This document shows, piece by piece, positions 16,646-25,710 of a stretch of DNA of 34,765 nucleotides. Each line of letters starts with the position of its first letter. Position 1 is the first letter of the stretch. The stretch comes from Clostridia bacterium (GTDB lineage Bacteria > Bacillota > Clostridia > Oscillospirales > CAG-272): assembly GCA_017621695.1 (NCBI GenBank), contig JAGASP010000061.1:1-34765 (forward strand). The letters run 5' to 3'. Position numbers and translations under genes: made by a program. Below the pieces are notes generated by a model. The model did not search any database. It saw only the letters and a list, made by a program, of their open reading frames with translations, and was not told the origin of the DNA.

Positions 16646-17686
16646 TTAAACAAACTTCCCAACAGTATACTTGCTCAAATATTCTTCGTACTTTTCGTTG
16701 TAATGCGCATTGCCTTCTTTAAGGCTCTTGATCACCTCGTGAGCATTCATCGTATGCTCGCTTACGTCGATAATACCAACGGCAACGTTAGAGCAATGGT
16801 CACTCACGCGCTCAAAGTTGGTAATGAGATCCGACCAGATAAATCCCGTTTCCACGGTGCAGGAGCCTTCCTTGAGTCTTGCGATATGGTTGTTACGGAG
16901 AAGTGTTTTCAGGTTGTCGATCACCTGCTCAAGAGGCTCAACATTGTATGCGAGCGCAATATCGTTGTTAATGAAAGCGGTTTCGGTCAAAGTAAGTATC
17001 TCATCCGTTGCGGCGCAAAGAACGGCAAATTCCTCTCTTGCGGCAGACGAGAACTCAATGCCTTTTTCACGAAGCTCCTCCACCGATTCAAGCACGTTTA
17101 CGGCGTGGTCAGATACACGCTCAAAGTCACCGATCGCTTTGAGAAGCTTGGTAACGGTTGCGCTGTCCTCGTCGGACACCTGACTCTTACTGAGCCTTGT
17201 GAGATACGTTCCGAGAATATCCTCGTAGTGATCGGTATCATCCTCGATCTTCCTGATTTTCTCGGCAATTTCGGGGGAATAATCCCTTATGGATGCTATA
17301 CTCAGCTTAAAGCCCTCGACTGCCTCGCTTGCCATCTTGGATGCAAGCTGACAGCATCTTTCAACCGCAACGGGAGGAGTGGCGAGCAGACGCTCGTCAA
17401 GCTCGACGACCTTTTCGGGAGCTTTCCCTTCGGGAACAAGCTTGTATGCAAGCTTTTCAAGGAGCGAGGATGCAGGCAGAAGGATCAGAGTACAGAGTAC
17501 GTTAAATGCAGAGTGGAAAACAGCAATACCGAAATAGGATGCCGATTCACTCAGGATGACCGGCTTAAATACGGCGGAGATGATGCAGAAAACGGAAAGC
17601 CAGATCACTGTGCCAAGGTCAATAGACTTTACATAAACCTTACATTGCAAATTTACATAAACCTTACACGCACCGAACGAAAGCAT
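16646..17686 (-). pseudogene. 5'-truncated Na+/phosphate cotransporter (PhoU-like C-terminus kept)
   Basis: The homologous part begins near 17625 with the last membrane segments of a Na/Pi cotransporter (GIAVFHSAFNVLCTLILLP), followed by a complete PhoU-like helical domain with paired FERVSDHA/C motifs. Full-length relatives have about 550 residues; here the first two thirds, with most of the transport helices, are gone. The reading frame continues upstream only through the Pho-box repeats of the pst promoter, with no ribosome site at either ATG. It is therefore a remnant and cannot transport phosphate. A short PhoU-like product is possible but unsupported. Confidence 0.8.
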
Positions 17687-17717
17687 GGTGGTTGGTTTTT
17701 TGAGGCTTTGGTATAAT
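17628..17717 (+). promoter_or_regulatory. Pho-box array and promoter of pstS
   Basis: Four direct repeats TTTACA/CTTACA start at 17628, 17639, 17652 and 17663. Members of each pair are 11 bp apart, one helical turn, as in Bacillus PhoP boxes. A -10 TATAAT lies at 17712-17717, 34 bases before pstS; the -35 is poor, fitting an activator-dependent promoter. The phoB-phoR genes at the end of this locus are the obvious regulators. Confidence 0.8.
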
Positions 17718-17751
17718 GACGGTGCAAAACACGAAAAGGAGATTTTGAACA

Positions 17752-18627
17752 ATGAAAAAGATTTTTGCGCTCATACTCACATTGGCACTCACGATCTGCA
17801 CCCTCGGTGCGCTCACCTCCTGCGGCGGCGCAAAGTTTGATGAAAACAAGAACATCAGCGTTGTCACCCGTGAGGACGGTAGCGGAACCAAGTCCGCCTT
17901 TATGGAGATCATAGGGCTCAAGGGCAAGACCGACGTTTCGGGCGTTATCGTCGCAACAGGCACAGCTGCTGTTCTCCAAGAAGTTAAGGGCAATCCTCTT
18001 GCCATCGGTTACGACAGCCTTGGCTACATCACCGACGAGGTAAAGGTCCTCAAGGTTGACGGTGTCGAGCCGACTCTTGAGAATATCAAGAACGGTTCTT
18101 ATAAGATCTCCCGTCCGCTTAACGTGGTTTACCAAGAGAGCAAGGTAGCGAGTGAGGTCAATACCGCCTTCCTTACCTTCCTGCAAAGCTCTGATGCACA
18201 GACCATCATTTCCGACAACGGCTACGTTTCCACCAAGGATGGCGCTGTCGCCTACACGGTTGTTCCGGGGCTGACGGGCGAGATCGCCATTTCGGGTTCT
18301 ACCTCGCTCAAGCCCCTGATGGAGAAGCTCGCCGCTAAATTTGAGGAGATGCAGAGCGGTGTCAGCGTGACCGTCGGCGGCGGCGGAAGCGGAACGGGCT
18401 ACAACGATGCAAAGAACGGCGTATCCGATTTCGGTATGATCTCCGAGGCCTTCAATTCCTCCAAGGCTGATAACTGCACCTACTATGAGGTAGCCAAGGA
18501 CGGTATTGCCGTCATCGTCAATCAGGCAAACACCTTTGACAACATCTCTCTTGAAGATCTCAAAAACATCTACAACGTAGAGGCAGGCGACGCGGCTATC
18601 AAGACTTGGGCAGGCGTTACGAAGTAA
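17752..18627 (+). CDS. pstS: Phosphate-binding lipoprotein PstS, circularly permuted
   Basis: 291 residues with a lipobox (LTSC, Cys24); the extracellular phosphate receptor of the Pst ABC importer. The order of its halves is swapped. The segment that normally forms the second half comes first (SVVTREDGSGTKSAF at 37-50, AIGYDSLGY, then PTLENIKNGSYKISRP). The usual first half follows (ISGSTSLKPLMEKL from 180, GGGSGTG, SDFGMIS, DGIAVIVN). It ends at WAGVTK, just where a normal PstS would continue into REDGSGT. Expected phosphate ligands are all present: GSTS, Asp226, Arg40, Ser44-Gly45-Thr46. The ribosome site is AAAGGAG. First gene of the pst-pho locus. Confidence 0.9.
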   Translation: MKKIFALILTLALTICTLGALTSCGGAKFDENKNISVVTREDGSGTKSAFMEIIGLKGKTDVSGVIVATGTAAVLQEVKGNPLAIGYDSLGYITDEVKVLKVDGVEPTLENIKNGSYKISRPLNVVYQESKVASEVNTAFLTFLQSSDAQTIISDNGYVSTKDGAVAYTVVPGLTGEIAISGSTSLKPLMEKLAAKFEEMQSGVSVTVGGGGSGTGYNDAKNGVSDFGMISEAFNSSKADNCTYYEVAKDGIAVIVNQANTFDNISLEDLKNIYNVEAGDAAIKTWAGVTK

Positions 18628-18628
18628 T

Positions 18629-19561
18629 ATGAAAAATCTGTACGGATTTATAAACGCGAGAGAAAAGGTCATGCGCGGCGTGTTCCTTTTCTCCGCGATC
18701 TTTTCCATTCTCGCGCTTGCGACGATCACGGTATTCCTCTTTGTCAGCGGTGTGCCGTTTATTGCAAAGACGGGCTTTGCAAAGTTCCTGTTCGGAAGTG
18801 ATTGGGCGCCGCTTGCAGACAATCCAAGCTACGGGATATTCCCGATGATCGTGGCATCCCTTTACGTCACGGCGCTTTCGGTCATCATAGGCATTGGCAT
18901 CGGCCTTCTCACGGCAATCGCGCTTTATAAGTTCTGCCCGAAGAAGCTCGTTGCTCCCATCAGACAGATGATCAACCTGCTTGCAGGCATTCCTTCGGTC
19001 ATTTTCGGTCTGTTCGGTATGACCATCATCGTGCCTTTTGTAAGAGATTATATTTCACCCACGGGCGTTGGCTACGGTATTCTATCGGCTTCATTGGTTC
19101 TCGGTATCATGATCCTACCGACCATTGTCAGTGTCAGCCTTGATTCTCTGAACAGCGTTCCGAACACCTACTATGAAGGGGCGCTCGCGCTGGGTGCGAC
19201 CAAAGAGCAAGCCACGTTCAAGATCATGCTGCCTGCTGCCAAAAGCGGCATTCTCGCGGGCGTCGTTCTTGCCATCGGACGCGCCATCGGTGAGACCATG
19301 GCTGTGATCATGGTCATCGGCGGCAGCCCCGAAATGCCGGAGAGTCTGTTCCAAAGCGTCAGAACGCTGACGGCGAATATTGCTATGGGTGCTTTGGAGC
19401 TGAACGGAGATGCGCTTTCCGCGCTGATCGCGACGGGCGTGGTCTTGTTTGTGTTCACGTTGATCCTCAACGTCAGCTTCGCTCTGCTCAAAAAAGACAA
19501 CCACGCCCAAGGCACCCACAAGGTTGCCGATAAGAAGGGAAGAAGAGGTGCAAAAAAATGA
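18629..19561 (+). CDS. pstC: Phosphate ABC transporter permease PstC
   Basis: 310 residues, six membrane helices with the binding-protein-dependent permease EAA loop (YYEGALALGATKEQATFKIMLPAAKSGI). The motifs LAGIPSVIFGLFG and GRAIGETMAVIMVIG are typical of PstC. It forms the membrane channel with PstA. Its ATG lies one base after the pstS stop with no clear ribosome site, so it is probably translated by coupling. It overlaps pstA by four bases (ATGA). Confidence 0.95.
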   Translation: MKNLYGFINAREKVMRGVFLFSAIFSILALATITVFLFVSGVPFIAKTGFAKFLFGSDWAPLADNPSYGIFPMIVASLYVTALSVIIGIGIGLLTAIALYKFCPKKLVAPIRQMINLLAGIPSVIFGLFGMTIIVPFVRDYISPTGVGYGILSASLVLGIMILPTIVSVSLDSLNSVPNTYYEGALALGATKEQATFKIMLPAAKSGILAGVVLAIGRAIGETMAVIMVIGGSPEMPESLFQSVRTLTANIAMGALELNGDALSALIATGVVLFVFTLILNVSFALLKKDNHAQGTHKVADKKGRRGAKK

Positions 19562-20388
19562 GAAAGCTGTATTCTGCACTCAAATATATTGGCATCGCCG
19601 CGCTCATGATCTCCTTGGCCGCCCTTGTTACCGTTGTTGCATACGTGCTGATCAACGGCGTAGACAAGCTTTCCGTGGATCTTCTTTTTGGAGATTATAA
19701 GGACACTCCTTCGATTCTTCCTGCGTTTATCGGCACACTTCAGCTTGTCGGTATCGCTGCTATGATTGCAGTTCCGATTGGTGTGTCAAGTGCTATCTTC
19801 CTTGTCGAATATACGAACAATAAGGGCAAGTTCGTCAAGATCGTACAAGTTGCCACGGAAACGCTCGCAGGCATTCCGAGTATCGTTTACGGTCTTTTCG
19901 GTTATCTGATCTTCGTGGTTACCTTCGGTTGGGGCTATTCCATGCTCGCAGGCGGTATCACACTTGCCATAATGATACTTCCTACCATCGTCAGATCCAC
20001 ACAGGAGAGCCTGCTTTCGGTGCAGGGCGGACTTCGTGAAGGCGCGTATGCGCTTGGTACAAGCAAGGTCAGAACCATCTTCAAGATCGTTCTTCCCTCT
20101 GCCGCAGGCGGTATCGTGACCGCCATTATCCTTGCCATCGGGCGCGTCGTTTCGGAAAGTGCCGTGCTGATCCTGACCATTGGTATGGTTGTCAATAAAG
20201 TTCCCGAAACCTTGATGTCACCGGGAACGAGCTTGGCTCTTGACATTTACTATTTCGCAAGCCACGGCTATCCCAATGAGGCGGCGGCCACGGCGGTCGT
20301 GCTTCTTGTTCTTGTTTTGATACTGAACCTGCTCGCAGGATGGATCGGCAATCTGATCAAAAAATCAACGTATGGAGATGCAAAATGA
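19558..20388 (+). CDS. pstA: Phosphate ABC transporter permease PstA
   Basis: 276 residues, six membrane helices, EAA loop ([20 protein letters not shown]), [13 protein letters not shown] and [15 protein letters not shown]. Partner of PstC in the inner channel. It overlaps pstC and pstB by ATGA junctions, so the three are translated as a coupled unit. Confidence 0.95.
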   Translation: MRKLYSALKYIGIAALMISLAALVTVVAYVLINGVDKLSVDLLFGDYKDTPSILPAFIGTLQLVGIAAMIAVPIGVSSAIFLVEYTNNKGKFVKIVQVATETLAGIPSIVYGLFGYLIFVVTFGWGYSMLAGGITLAIMILPTIVRSTQESLLSVQGGLREGAYALGTSKVRTIFKIVLPSAAGGIVTAIILAIGRVVSESAVLILTIGMVVNKVPETLMSPGTSLALDIYYFASHGYPNEAAATAVVLLVLVLILNLLAGWIGNLIKKSTYGDAK

Positions 20389-21155
20389 ATGAATTTATCG
20401 GCAGTATGGACATCACCGCCAAGGGCTGTAACCTTTATTACGGTGATTTCCACGCTTTGAAAGATATTAACATAGAAATTCCCGAAAAACAGGTCACGGC
20501 TTTGATCGGACCTTCGGGATGCGGAAAATCTACTTTTCTTAAAATATTCAATAGAATGAATGACCTTGTGGAGGGCTGTCGCGTCGAAGGCGAATACCGG
20601 ATCGGCGGGATTGACATCTTCGACAAAGAAACCGACGTGAATCTTCTTCGCAAGAACGTCGGGATGGTGTTTCAAAAGCCCAATCCCTTCCCGATGAGCA
20701 TTTACGATAATATTGCATTCGCTCCGAGAACCTTCGGCATCAAGAAAAAGAGCGAGCTTGACGGGATCGTGGAGCAGTCGCTGCGCCGCGCCAGCATTTG
20801 GGACGAGGTCAAGGACAGACTTCGGGGGAACGCACTCGGCATGAGCGGCGGTCAGCAGCAAAGACTTTGCATCGCGCGCTCGCTTGCCGCAAGTCCCAAG
20901 GTGCTTCTGATGGACGAGCCAACCTCGGCTCTTGACCCCATCTCCACGGGTAAGATCGAGGAGCTGATGGAGGAGCTGAAGAAAGACCTCACGATTGTCA
21001 TCGTAACCCACAATATGCAGCAGGCAACGAGAATCGCAGATAAGACCGCTTTCTTCCTTCTCGGTGAGCTTGTGGAGTACGGCAACACCGACGATATTTT
21101 CACTTCTCCGAGAGATGAGCGCACCGAGCGTTATATTACGGGAAGATTCGGTTGA
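20385..21155 (+). CDS. pstB: Phosphate ABC transporter ATPase PstB
   Basis: 256 residues. Walker [13 protein letters not shown] signature [16 protein letters not shown], Walker [14 protein letters not shown] and switch His in [21 protein letters not shown] and [20 protein letters not shown] are characteristic of PstB. It supplies ATP-driven energy to the PstCA channel. The ATG at 20385 overlaps the pstA stop and has a GGAG upstream; a more upstream in-frame ATG at 20340 lies deep inside pstA. Confidence 0.97.
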   Translation: MNEFIGSMDITAKGCNLYYGDFHALKDINIEIPEKQVTALIGPSGCGKSTFLKIFNRMNDLVEGCRVEGEYRIGGIDIFDKETDVNLLRKNVGMVFQKPNPFPMSIYDNIAFAPRTFGIKKKSELDGIVEQSLRRASIWDEVKDRLRGNALGMSGGQQQRLCIARSLAASPKVLLMDEPTSALDPISTGKIEELMEELKKDLTIVIVTHNMQQATRIADKTAFFLLGELVEYGNTDDIFTSPRDERTERYITGRFG

Positions 21156-21180
21156 TTTTGTAACAAATTTATGGTATAAT
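21152..21180 (+). promoter_or_regulatory. Candidate internal promoter before phoU
   Basis: TTGATT (21152-21157, overlapping the pstB stop), 17 bp, TATAAT (21175-21180). The ribosome site GGAG follows the -10 at once and the ATG is only 12 bases past it, so a transcript from here would start near 21187 and lack the ribosome site. Either it gives a nearly leaderless mRNA or it is not used. Confidence 0.5.
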
Positions 21181-21192
21181 GGAGATAATGAT

Positions 21193-21846
21193 ATGTCTAT
21201 CAGAAAAATATTTGAAGAAGAACTTGCCGACTTAAAAACACAGCTTGTCGAGATGTGCAGACTTACCGAGCAGATGATCTCGGATGCCATCACCGCGCTT
21301 GTAAACCGTGACCGAGAGCTTGGCAAAAGCATCAGCGTGATGGATAAGCGCGTAGATGAATATGAGATGGCGATTGAAAAGAAGTGTATGCGTATCCTTC
21401 TGAAGCAGCAACCCGTGGCGAAGGATTTCCGTGAGGTATCCACCGCGCTTAAGATGATCACAGACATTGAGCGCTTCGGAGATCAAGCCGCAGACATCGG
21501 CGACCTTGTTTACACCATGCCGGGCGATGCCTATATCAAGAAGCTCACGCACATTACCGCTATGGGGGATCTTGCGGTCAAGATGGTCAGAGATAGCGTA
21601 AGCTCTTTTATCAATAACGACGAGTCACTTGCAGACGAGGTGATCGCTCTTGACGATCAGATGGACGATATGTTCCTCTGTGTCAAGACCGACCTGATCG
21701 AGCTGATCAAAAAGGACGGCAGAAACGGCGACCAGGCGATTGAGCTGATGATGGTCGCAAAATACTTGGAACGAATCGGTGACCACGCCGTGAATGTGGC
21801 CGAGTGGACAAAATATAATGAAACGGGGGTACATCAAAAGTTTTAA
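21193..21846 (+). CDS. phoU: Phosphate signalling protein PhoU
   Basis: 217 residues, all-helical, made of two PhoU repeats with the metal-binding signatures TDIERFGDQAADI and AKYLERIGDHAVNV. PhoU links the Pst transporter to the PhoR sensor and keeps the pathway off when phosphate is plentiful. The start at 21193 has GGAG 8 bases before. The gene overlaps phoB by one base (TAATG). Confidence 0.95.
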   Translation: MSIRKIFEEELADLKTQLVEMCRLTEQMISDAITALVNRDRELGKSISVMDKRVDEYEMAIEKKCMRILLKQQPVAKDFREVSTALKMITDIERFGDQAADIGDLVYTMPGDAYIKKLTHITAMGDLAVKMVRDSVSSFINNDESLADEVIALDDQMDDMFLCVKTDLIELIKKDGRNGDQAIELMMVAKYLERIGDHAVNVAEWTKYNETGVHQKF

Positions 21847-22511
21847 TGGATGAGATGATTTATATCGTCGAAGACGACGAAGGCATCCGCGAGCTGTACG
21901 AAGGCGCTTTTGAAGGCGTTTTTGCTACCCAAATGTTTGAAAACGGAAAGGACTTCTTCCGTGAATTCACGAAAGTTCGCCCGAATCTTGTGATTCTTGA
22001 TATCATGCTTCCCGATATGGATGGATACACCATTCTCACAAGGATCAGAGAAATGGATGAGAAGATGCCCGTCATTATCGTGAGCGCAAGATCCGACGAG
22101 ATCAGCGCGGTCAAGGGACTGAATAAGGGTGCTGACGATTATATGACCAAGCCCTTCTCGGTGCTTGAGCTGATCGCCCGCGTCAAGACCAACATTCGCC
22201 GCGCAAACCTCTACGTGTCGGCGCAGAAGGGCTTTGTCATCGACAATAACGTTTATAAGATCTTTTACGAGGGACAAGACTTGGGACTTACCTTGAAGGA
22301 ATTCAAGCTGCTTAAGATGCTGATTACGCGCGCAGGCGTTACCATCGAGCGCGAGGAGCTGTTCCGTGAGGTTTGGGGAGAGAGCTATATGGGCGAAACA
22401 AGAACGCTGGATATACATATCTCTCAGCTCCGTGATAAGATCACCGAATGTGGAGGGGGCGATGTGATCGTTACCGTGCGCGGTATCGGCTATCGCTTCG
22501 CGGGAGAATAG
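21846..22511 (+). CDS. PhoB/PhoP-type response regulator
   Basis: 221 residues. The receiver domain has acidic pocket EDD (9-11), phospho-acceptor Asp52 in LDIMLPDMDG and Lys102 in MTKPF. The OmpR-type winged helix (about 125-220) ends VRGIGYRFAGE. By position it is the phosphate regulator and the likely binder of the TTTACA/CTTACA repeats at 17628-17668. It overlaps phoU, so both are translated together; phoR follows 3 bases later. Confidence 0.9.
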   Translation: MDEMIYIVEDDEGIRELYEGAFEGVFATQMFENGKDFFREFTKVRPNLVILDIMLPDMDGYTILTRIREMDEKMPVIIVSARSDEISAVKGLNKGADDYMTKPFSVLELIARVKTNIRRANLYVSAQKGFVIDNNVYKIFYEGQDLGLTLKEFKLLKMLITRAGVTIEREELFREVWGESYMGETRTLDIHISQLRDKITECGGGDVIVTVRGIGYRFAGE

Positions 22512-22514
22512 CTT

Positions 22515-24221
22515 ATGAAAAAAAAGATATTTTATAAGGTATTTGCCGCAGCGCTTACCTGCGTTCTTCTGATGTTCGTGTTCGGCATCATTGCCGTTCA
22601 TATGAATACGGACAATATTGTAAATGAACGGTTAAAGGAAGAAACAGAGCTTGCCGCCACGCTGATGAATGAACAGAGCGACTTTGCTGTATTTAATAAA
22701 TACTCGGACAACCTCGAGCTTCGTATTACGATTTTCGATACAGACGGTAACGTTCTTTACGAGAGCGACACAAAAGCGCCTCTTGAAAATCACAGAGACC
22801 GCGAGGAAATCAAAAACGCCCTTGAAGGCAAGCCCGATACCGTGGAAAGGTATTCAGAAACCTTCAAGTGCGATATGACCTATTATGCAACAAAAACAGC
22901 GCTTTCGGACGGTACCGAGGTTATTCTCAGGCTTGCGATAAGAAGCAGCCATGTTATTACGCCTTACTTTACCGCTATCATTCCGCTTCTCATTCTCGTT
23001 CTTGCCGTATCCCTGATTCTTTCCTTTGTCCTCTCAACCGTTATATCCCGTAACGTTTCATCTAAGGTGACAGAGATCGGGGAGAGTCTAAAGAGCTTGA
23101 ACGAAGGACAGTATGCACCGATCAAGACCGATATGAGTGAGCCGGAGCTGTTCGGGGTTCTGAATCAAATCAACGAGTTGAACGCGAACATTCACAGCCA
23201 CATCCGTATCGCGGACGGCGAGAGGGTGAAGCTGAACGCCGTGCTTGATAACGTATCTCAAAGCATTATCGCTCTTGACAAATCAAAACATATCGTTTTC
23301 GCAAATAAGCGTGCGTTTGAAATGTTTAACGGAACGCACCACGACATTGGCAGAGATCTTGTGTTTCTGATTGAAAAGCTGCCTGTTTACGAGCAGATCA
23401 CCGAGCATATCGGGGAGAATTTCGCTTTTAACTGTGCTTACGACGATAAATATCTGTCGGTCGTGATTACTAAGGTGACAAACGAGGTCATCTGCGACGA
23501 TATTTCCGCGATTATTATCGTTACGGATATTACGAAGGAAAAGCTGATTGAGAAGCAAAAGAGTGATTTCTTTGCCAACGCATCGCACGAGCTCAAAACG
23601 CCCATCACAGTTATGCAGGGCTTTGCCGAGGTGCTGATGAACAAGGAGGGCATGGACGATACCTCCCAAAAACAGCTTGGACGGATTTATAAGGAATGTC
23701 TTAGGCTCGGCTCTTTGATCTCAGATATGCTGATGCTTTCCAAGATCGAAAGCGGAGATGCACCCAAGAGAGCGCTTTCCGAGGTATCTCTTGAGGATAT
23801 TGCAAAGGAGGTTCTCGACGGTCTTTCCGAGAAGACACAAAGCAGAAATATCACCGCAAGCATCGTTGGCTCTGCTAAGATATGCGCCGATCAAGCCATG
23901 ATTTTTGAGCTTATCGAAAATCTTGTTTCCAACGCCATCAAGTATAACAAAGACGGCGGCTCGGTAACGGTTTCCATGACCGAAACGGATACAGGTGTAA
24001 GCCTTGCGGTCGAGGATACGGGCATCGGTATTGAAAAAGAGCATCTGCCGCGCCTTTGCGAACGCTTCTACCGCGTGGATAAATCCCACTCCAAGCGTAT
24101 CGGCGGCACGGGACTTGGCCTTGCCATCGTCAAGCACATCTGCGCCATTTCGGATGCGGAGCTTTCCATCGAAAGCGAATTCGGTGTCGGTACGACCGTT
24201 ACGGTTGCATTTCGGAAATAG
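22515..24221 (+). CDS. PhoR-type sensor histidine kinase
   Basis: 568 residues. Membrane helices at about 8-28 and 151-178 flank an extracellular sensor of about 120 residues. A linker and PAS domain (about 235-345) follow. The HisKA domain has His358 in ASHELKTP. The ATPase domain (about 450-568) has ENLVSNAIKYN, EDTGIGI and GTGLGLAIV boxes. It phosphorylates the adjacent response regulator when phosphate is low. Ribosome site GGGAG. The transcript ends in repeat copy 4. Confidence 0.92.
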   Translation: MKKKIFYKVFAAALTCVLLMFVFGIIAVHMNTDNIVNERLKEETELAATLMNEQSDFAVFNKYSDNLELRITIFDTDGNVLYESDTKAPLENHRDREEIKNALEGKPDTVERYSETFKCDMTYYATKTALSDGTEVILRLAIRSSHVITPYFTAIIPLLILVLAVSLILSFVLSTVISRNVSSKVTEIGESLKSLNEGQYAPIKTDMSEPELFGVLNQINELNANIHSHIRIADGERVKLNAVLDNVSQSIIALDKSKHIVFANKRAFEMFNGTHHDIGRDLVFLIEKLPVYEQITEHIGENFAFNCAYDDKYLSVVITKVTNEVICDDISAIIIVTDITKEKLIEKQKSDFFANASHELKTPITVMQGFAEVLMNKEGMDDTSQKQLGRIYKECLRLGSLISDMLMLSKIESGDAPKRALSEVSLEDIAKEVLDGLSEKTQSRNITASIVGSAKICADQAMIFELIENLVSNAIKYNKDGGSVTVSMTETDTGVSLAVEDTGIGIEKEHLPRLCERFYRVDKSHSKRIGGTGLGLAIVKHICAISDAELSIESEFGVGTTVTVAFRK

Positions 24222-24253
24222 GCATTTGGCCTGTACAACGCATAGCTTCACAA

Positions 24254-24410
24254 AATTCGATTTGGTTTGTAGTTGACTCACCCAAATCAAAAAGGAGCAC
24301 AACTGTGCTCCTTTTTTGGTTTTGCCGATATATGGCACAACAATGAAACCCACAAGGCCGACAGGCGTTGCTCGCGTGTGCTCGGTTTCCTGCATGGGAT
24401 AGTGTATGGG
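24254..24410 (+). repeat. tRNA-tailed interspersed element, copy 4 (3' part lost)
   Basis: Begins AATTCGATTTGGTTTGTAG, then the decayed tRNA end GACTCACC. The terminator hairpin GGAGCACA/TGTGCTCC has its clamp changed to AAATCA/TGGTTT, still pairing through a T-G wobble. The 5' strands of the three-way junction follow: GAAACCC (24345-24351), ACAAGGCC/GGCGTTGC (24352-24371) and GCGTGTGC (24374-24381). Similarity fades near 24410, so the closing strands and tRNA-like tail are missing. It serves as the phoR terminator. Confidence 0.75.
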
Positions 24411-24491
24411 GAATGCTAAACTATCAGGAAACGATTTTTCTTTTGCTTGAAAAAATCAACCGTCGGTTCAATTGGGTAACTTATCCGTCTC

Positions 24492-24520
24492 TTGCAAGAA
24501 GTGTACTTATGGTGTATAAT
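24492..24520 (+). promoter_or_regulatory. Promoter of the HTH-TPR gene
   Basis: TTGCAA (24492-24497), 17 bp, TATAAT (24515-24520); the ATG lies 49 bases downstream with GAGG before it. Confidence 0.8.
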
Positions 24521-24568
24521 ATGCGCAGAAGCACCGGTGATTCAATTCATGAAAACGAGGTATACAAT

Positions 24569-25681
24569 ATGCAACTTTACATTGGCAATAATATCAAACG
24601 CCTTCGCAAACAAAAAGGCATTACCCAAGAGACGCTTGCGGAGCGTATGCACGTTTCAATCGCGGCTGTTTCCAAGTGGGAGCGAAATGAAGCACTTCCC
24701 GATATCAGTATGGTGCTTCCGTTGGCATCCTATTTCGGCGTCTCTACCGACGAACTGCTTGGACTGGATGCGGTCAAAGCCGAAGAAAGAATCCAAGAGA
24801 TCATGAACGAACGGAACAGGCTGTGCGCACTTGGCAAAGAGCGTGAGGCTTTCGATCTGATCGTGGCTGCTTACGAGGAATTCCCCAACGATTGGAGAAT
24901 CGTCGAGGAATATATGTGGAAGCTCTACTATGATCCGAATTGCGAGGAGCCTTACGGTCACGAAGTACACAAGGAGGAGTTGTACCGCCTGTGTGAGCGG
25001 GTGCTGGATGAGTGTACGGTCGATCAAGTACGCTACTCCGCGCTTTCGATTCTTGGAGGTCTATATGCTCTGGATGGTCGGCTTGACAAGGCGATCGAGA
25101 CAGCCAAACGCTTTCCTACGTTGCTCCATACACAGGAAAAGGAATTGCAAGGATGCTATGAAAAGGGTTCGGAAGAATGGTGGTCATACACTCGCGCAGG
25201 CTTGGTGGAATTTACTGAGTATCTGATGGTGGATATCCGCAATATGGCACTGGCTACGGAAGACCCGCATGAATCCATTCGTATTTTGAAAAAAGCGATC
25301 GCTTTGATCGAACTGGTATTCGATGATGGGGACTTTTGCTTCTGGAATTATCATTTGGCCGAACTGCATATCTGGATTGCCCATCGGTATGTGCGCGTTC
25401 AAAACTTGGATGCGGCTTTGGAGAACTTTGAGAAGGGCTTGCAGTATGCCAAAGCCTATGATGATCTCTCTCAAACCGCCGTGCATTCATCCTTCCTTGT
25501 TCGCGGAAATATGTTTGATGCAAGCAAGATCAATTCCGGCACGGAGGAAAACGACGTGGCGCGAGAGCTTGGGTATCTCCTTCAAAGCGGTTCGTATCAG
25601 GAATTGAAGGATATGCCGCAAATGCAAGATATCATTGCGAAATATGAGCCCTTTGTTGGAAAGAAAAAGGATTTCTCGTAA
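24569..25681 (+). CDS. Cro/CI-type HTH regulator with helical TPR-like domain
   Basis: 370 residues. The N-terminal XRE helix-turn-helix (about 5-60; GITQETLAERMHVSIAAVSK, then DELLGLD) is followed by about 300 residues of helical hairpins (AALENFEKGLQYAKAYDDLS and similar), resembling TPR repeats of peptide-sensing or stress regulators. It binds DNA and probably a peptide or partner protein; no target is evident. It stands alone with its own promoter and terminator, between repeat copies 4 and 5, and may move or be exchanged as a unit. Confidence 0.85.
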   Translation: MQLYIGNNIKRLRKQKGITQETLAERMHVSIAAVSKWERNEALPDISMVLPLASYFGVSTDELLGLDAVKAEERIQEIMNERNRLCALGKEREAFDLIVAAYEEFPNDWRIVEEYMWKLYYDPNCEEPYGHEVHKEELYRLCERVLDECTVDQVRYSALSILGGLYALDGRLDKAIETAKRFPTLLHTQEKELQGCYEKGSEEWWSYTRAGLVEFTEYLMVDIRNMALATEDPHESIRILKKAIALIELVFDDGDFCFWNYHLAELHIWIAHRYVRVQNLDAALENFEKGLQYAKAYDDLSQTAVHSSFLVRGNMFDASKINSGTEENDVARELGYLLQSGSYQELKDMPQMQDIIAKYEPFVGKKKDFS

Positions 25682-25690
25682 TACCACTTT

Positions 25691-25708
25691 GCCCCGCTTC
25701 TGCGGGGC
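25691..25708 (+). terminator. Hairpin after the HTH-TPR gene
   Basis: GCCCCGC / GCGGGGC with loop TTCT, then ATTCTATAT; the T-tract is weak. It occupies the place of the terminator hairpin of the repeat element. Confidence 0.6.
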
Positions 25709-25710
25709 AT

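Noticed and set aside
17653-18822. 389-codon frame opposite pstS
   Set aside because: Shadow of pstS; it would also overlap the Pho boxes and has no ribosome site.
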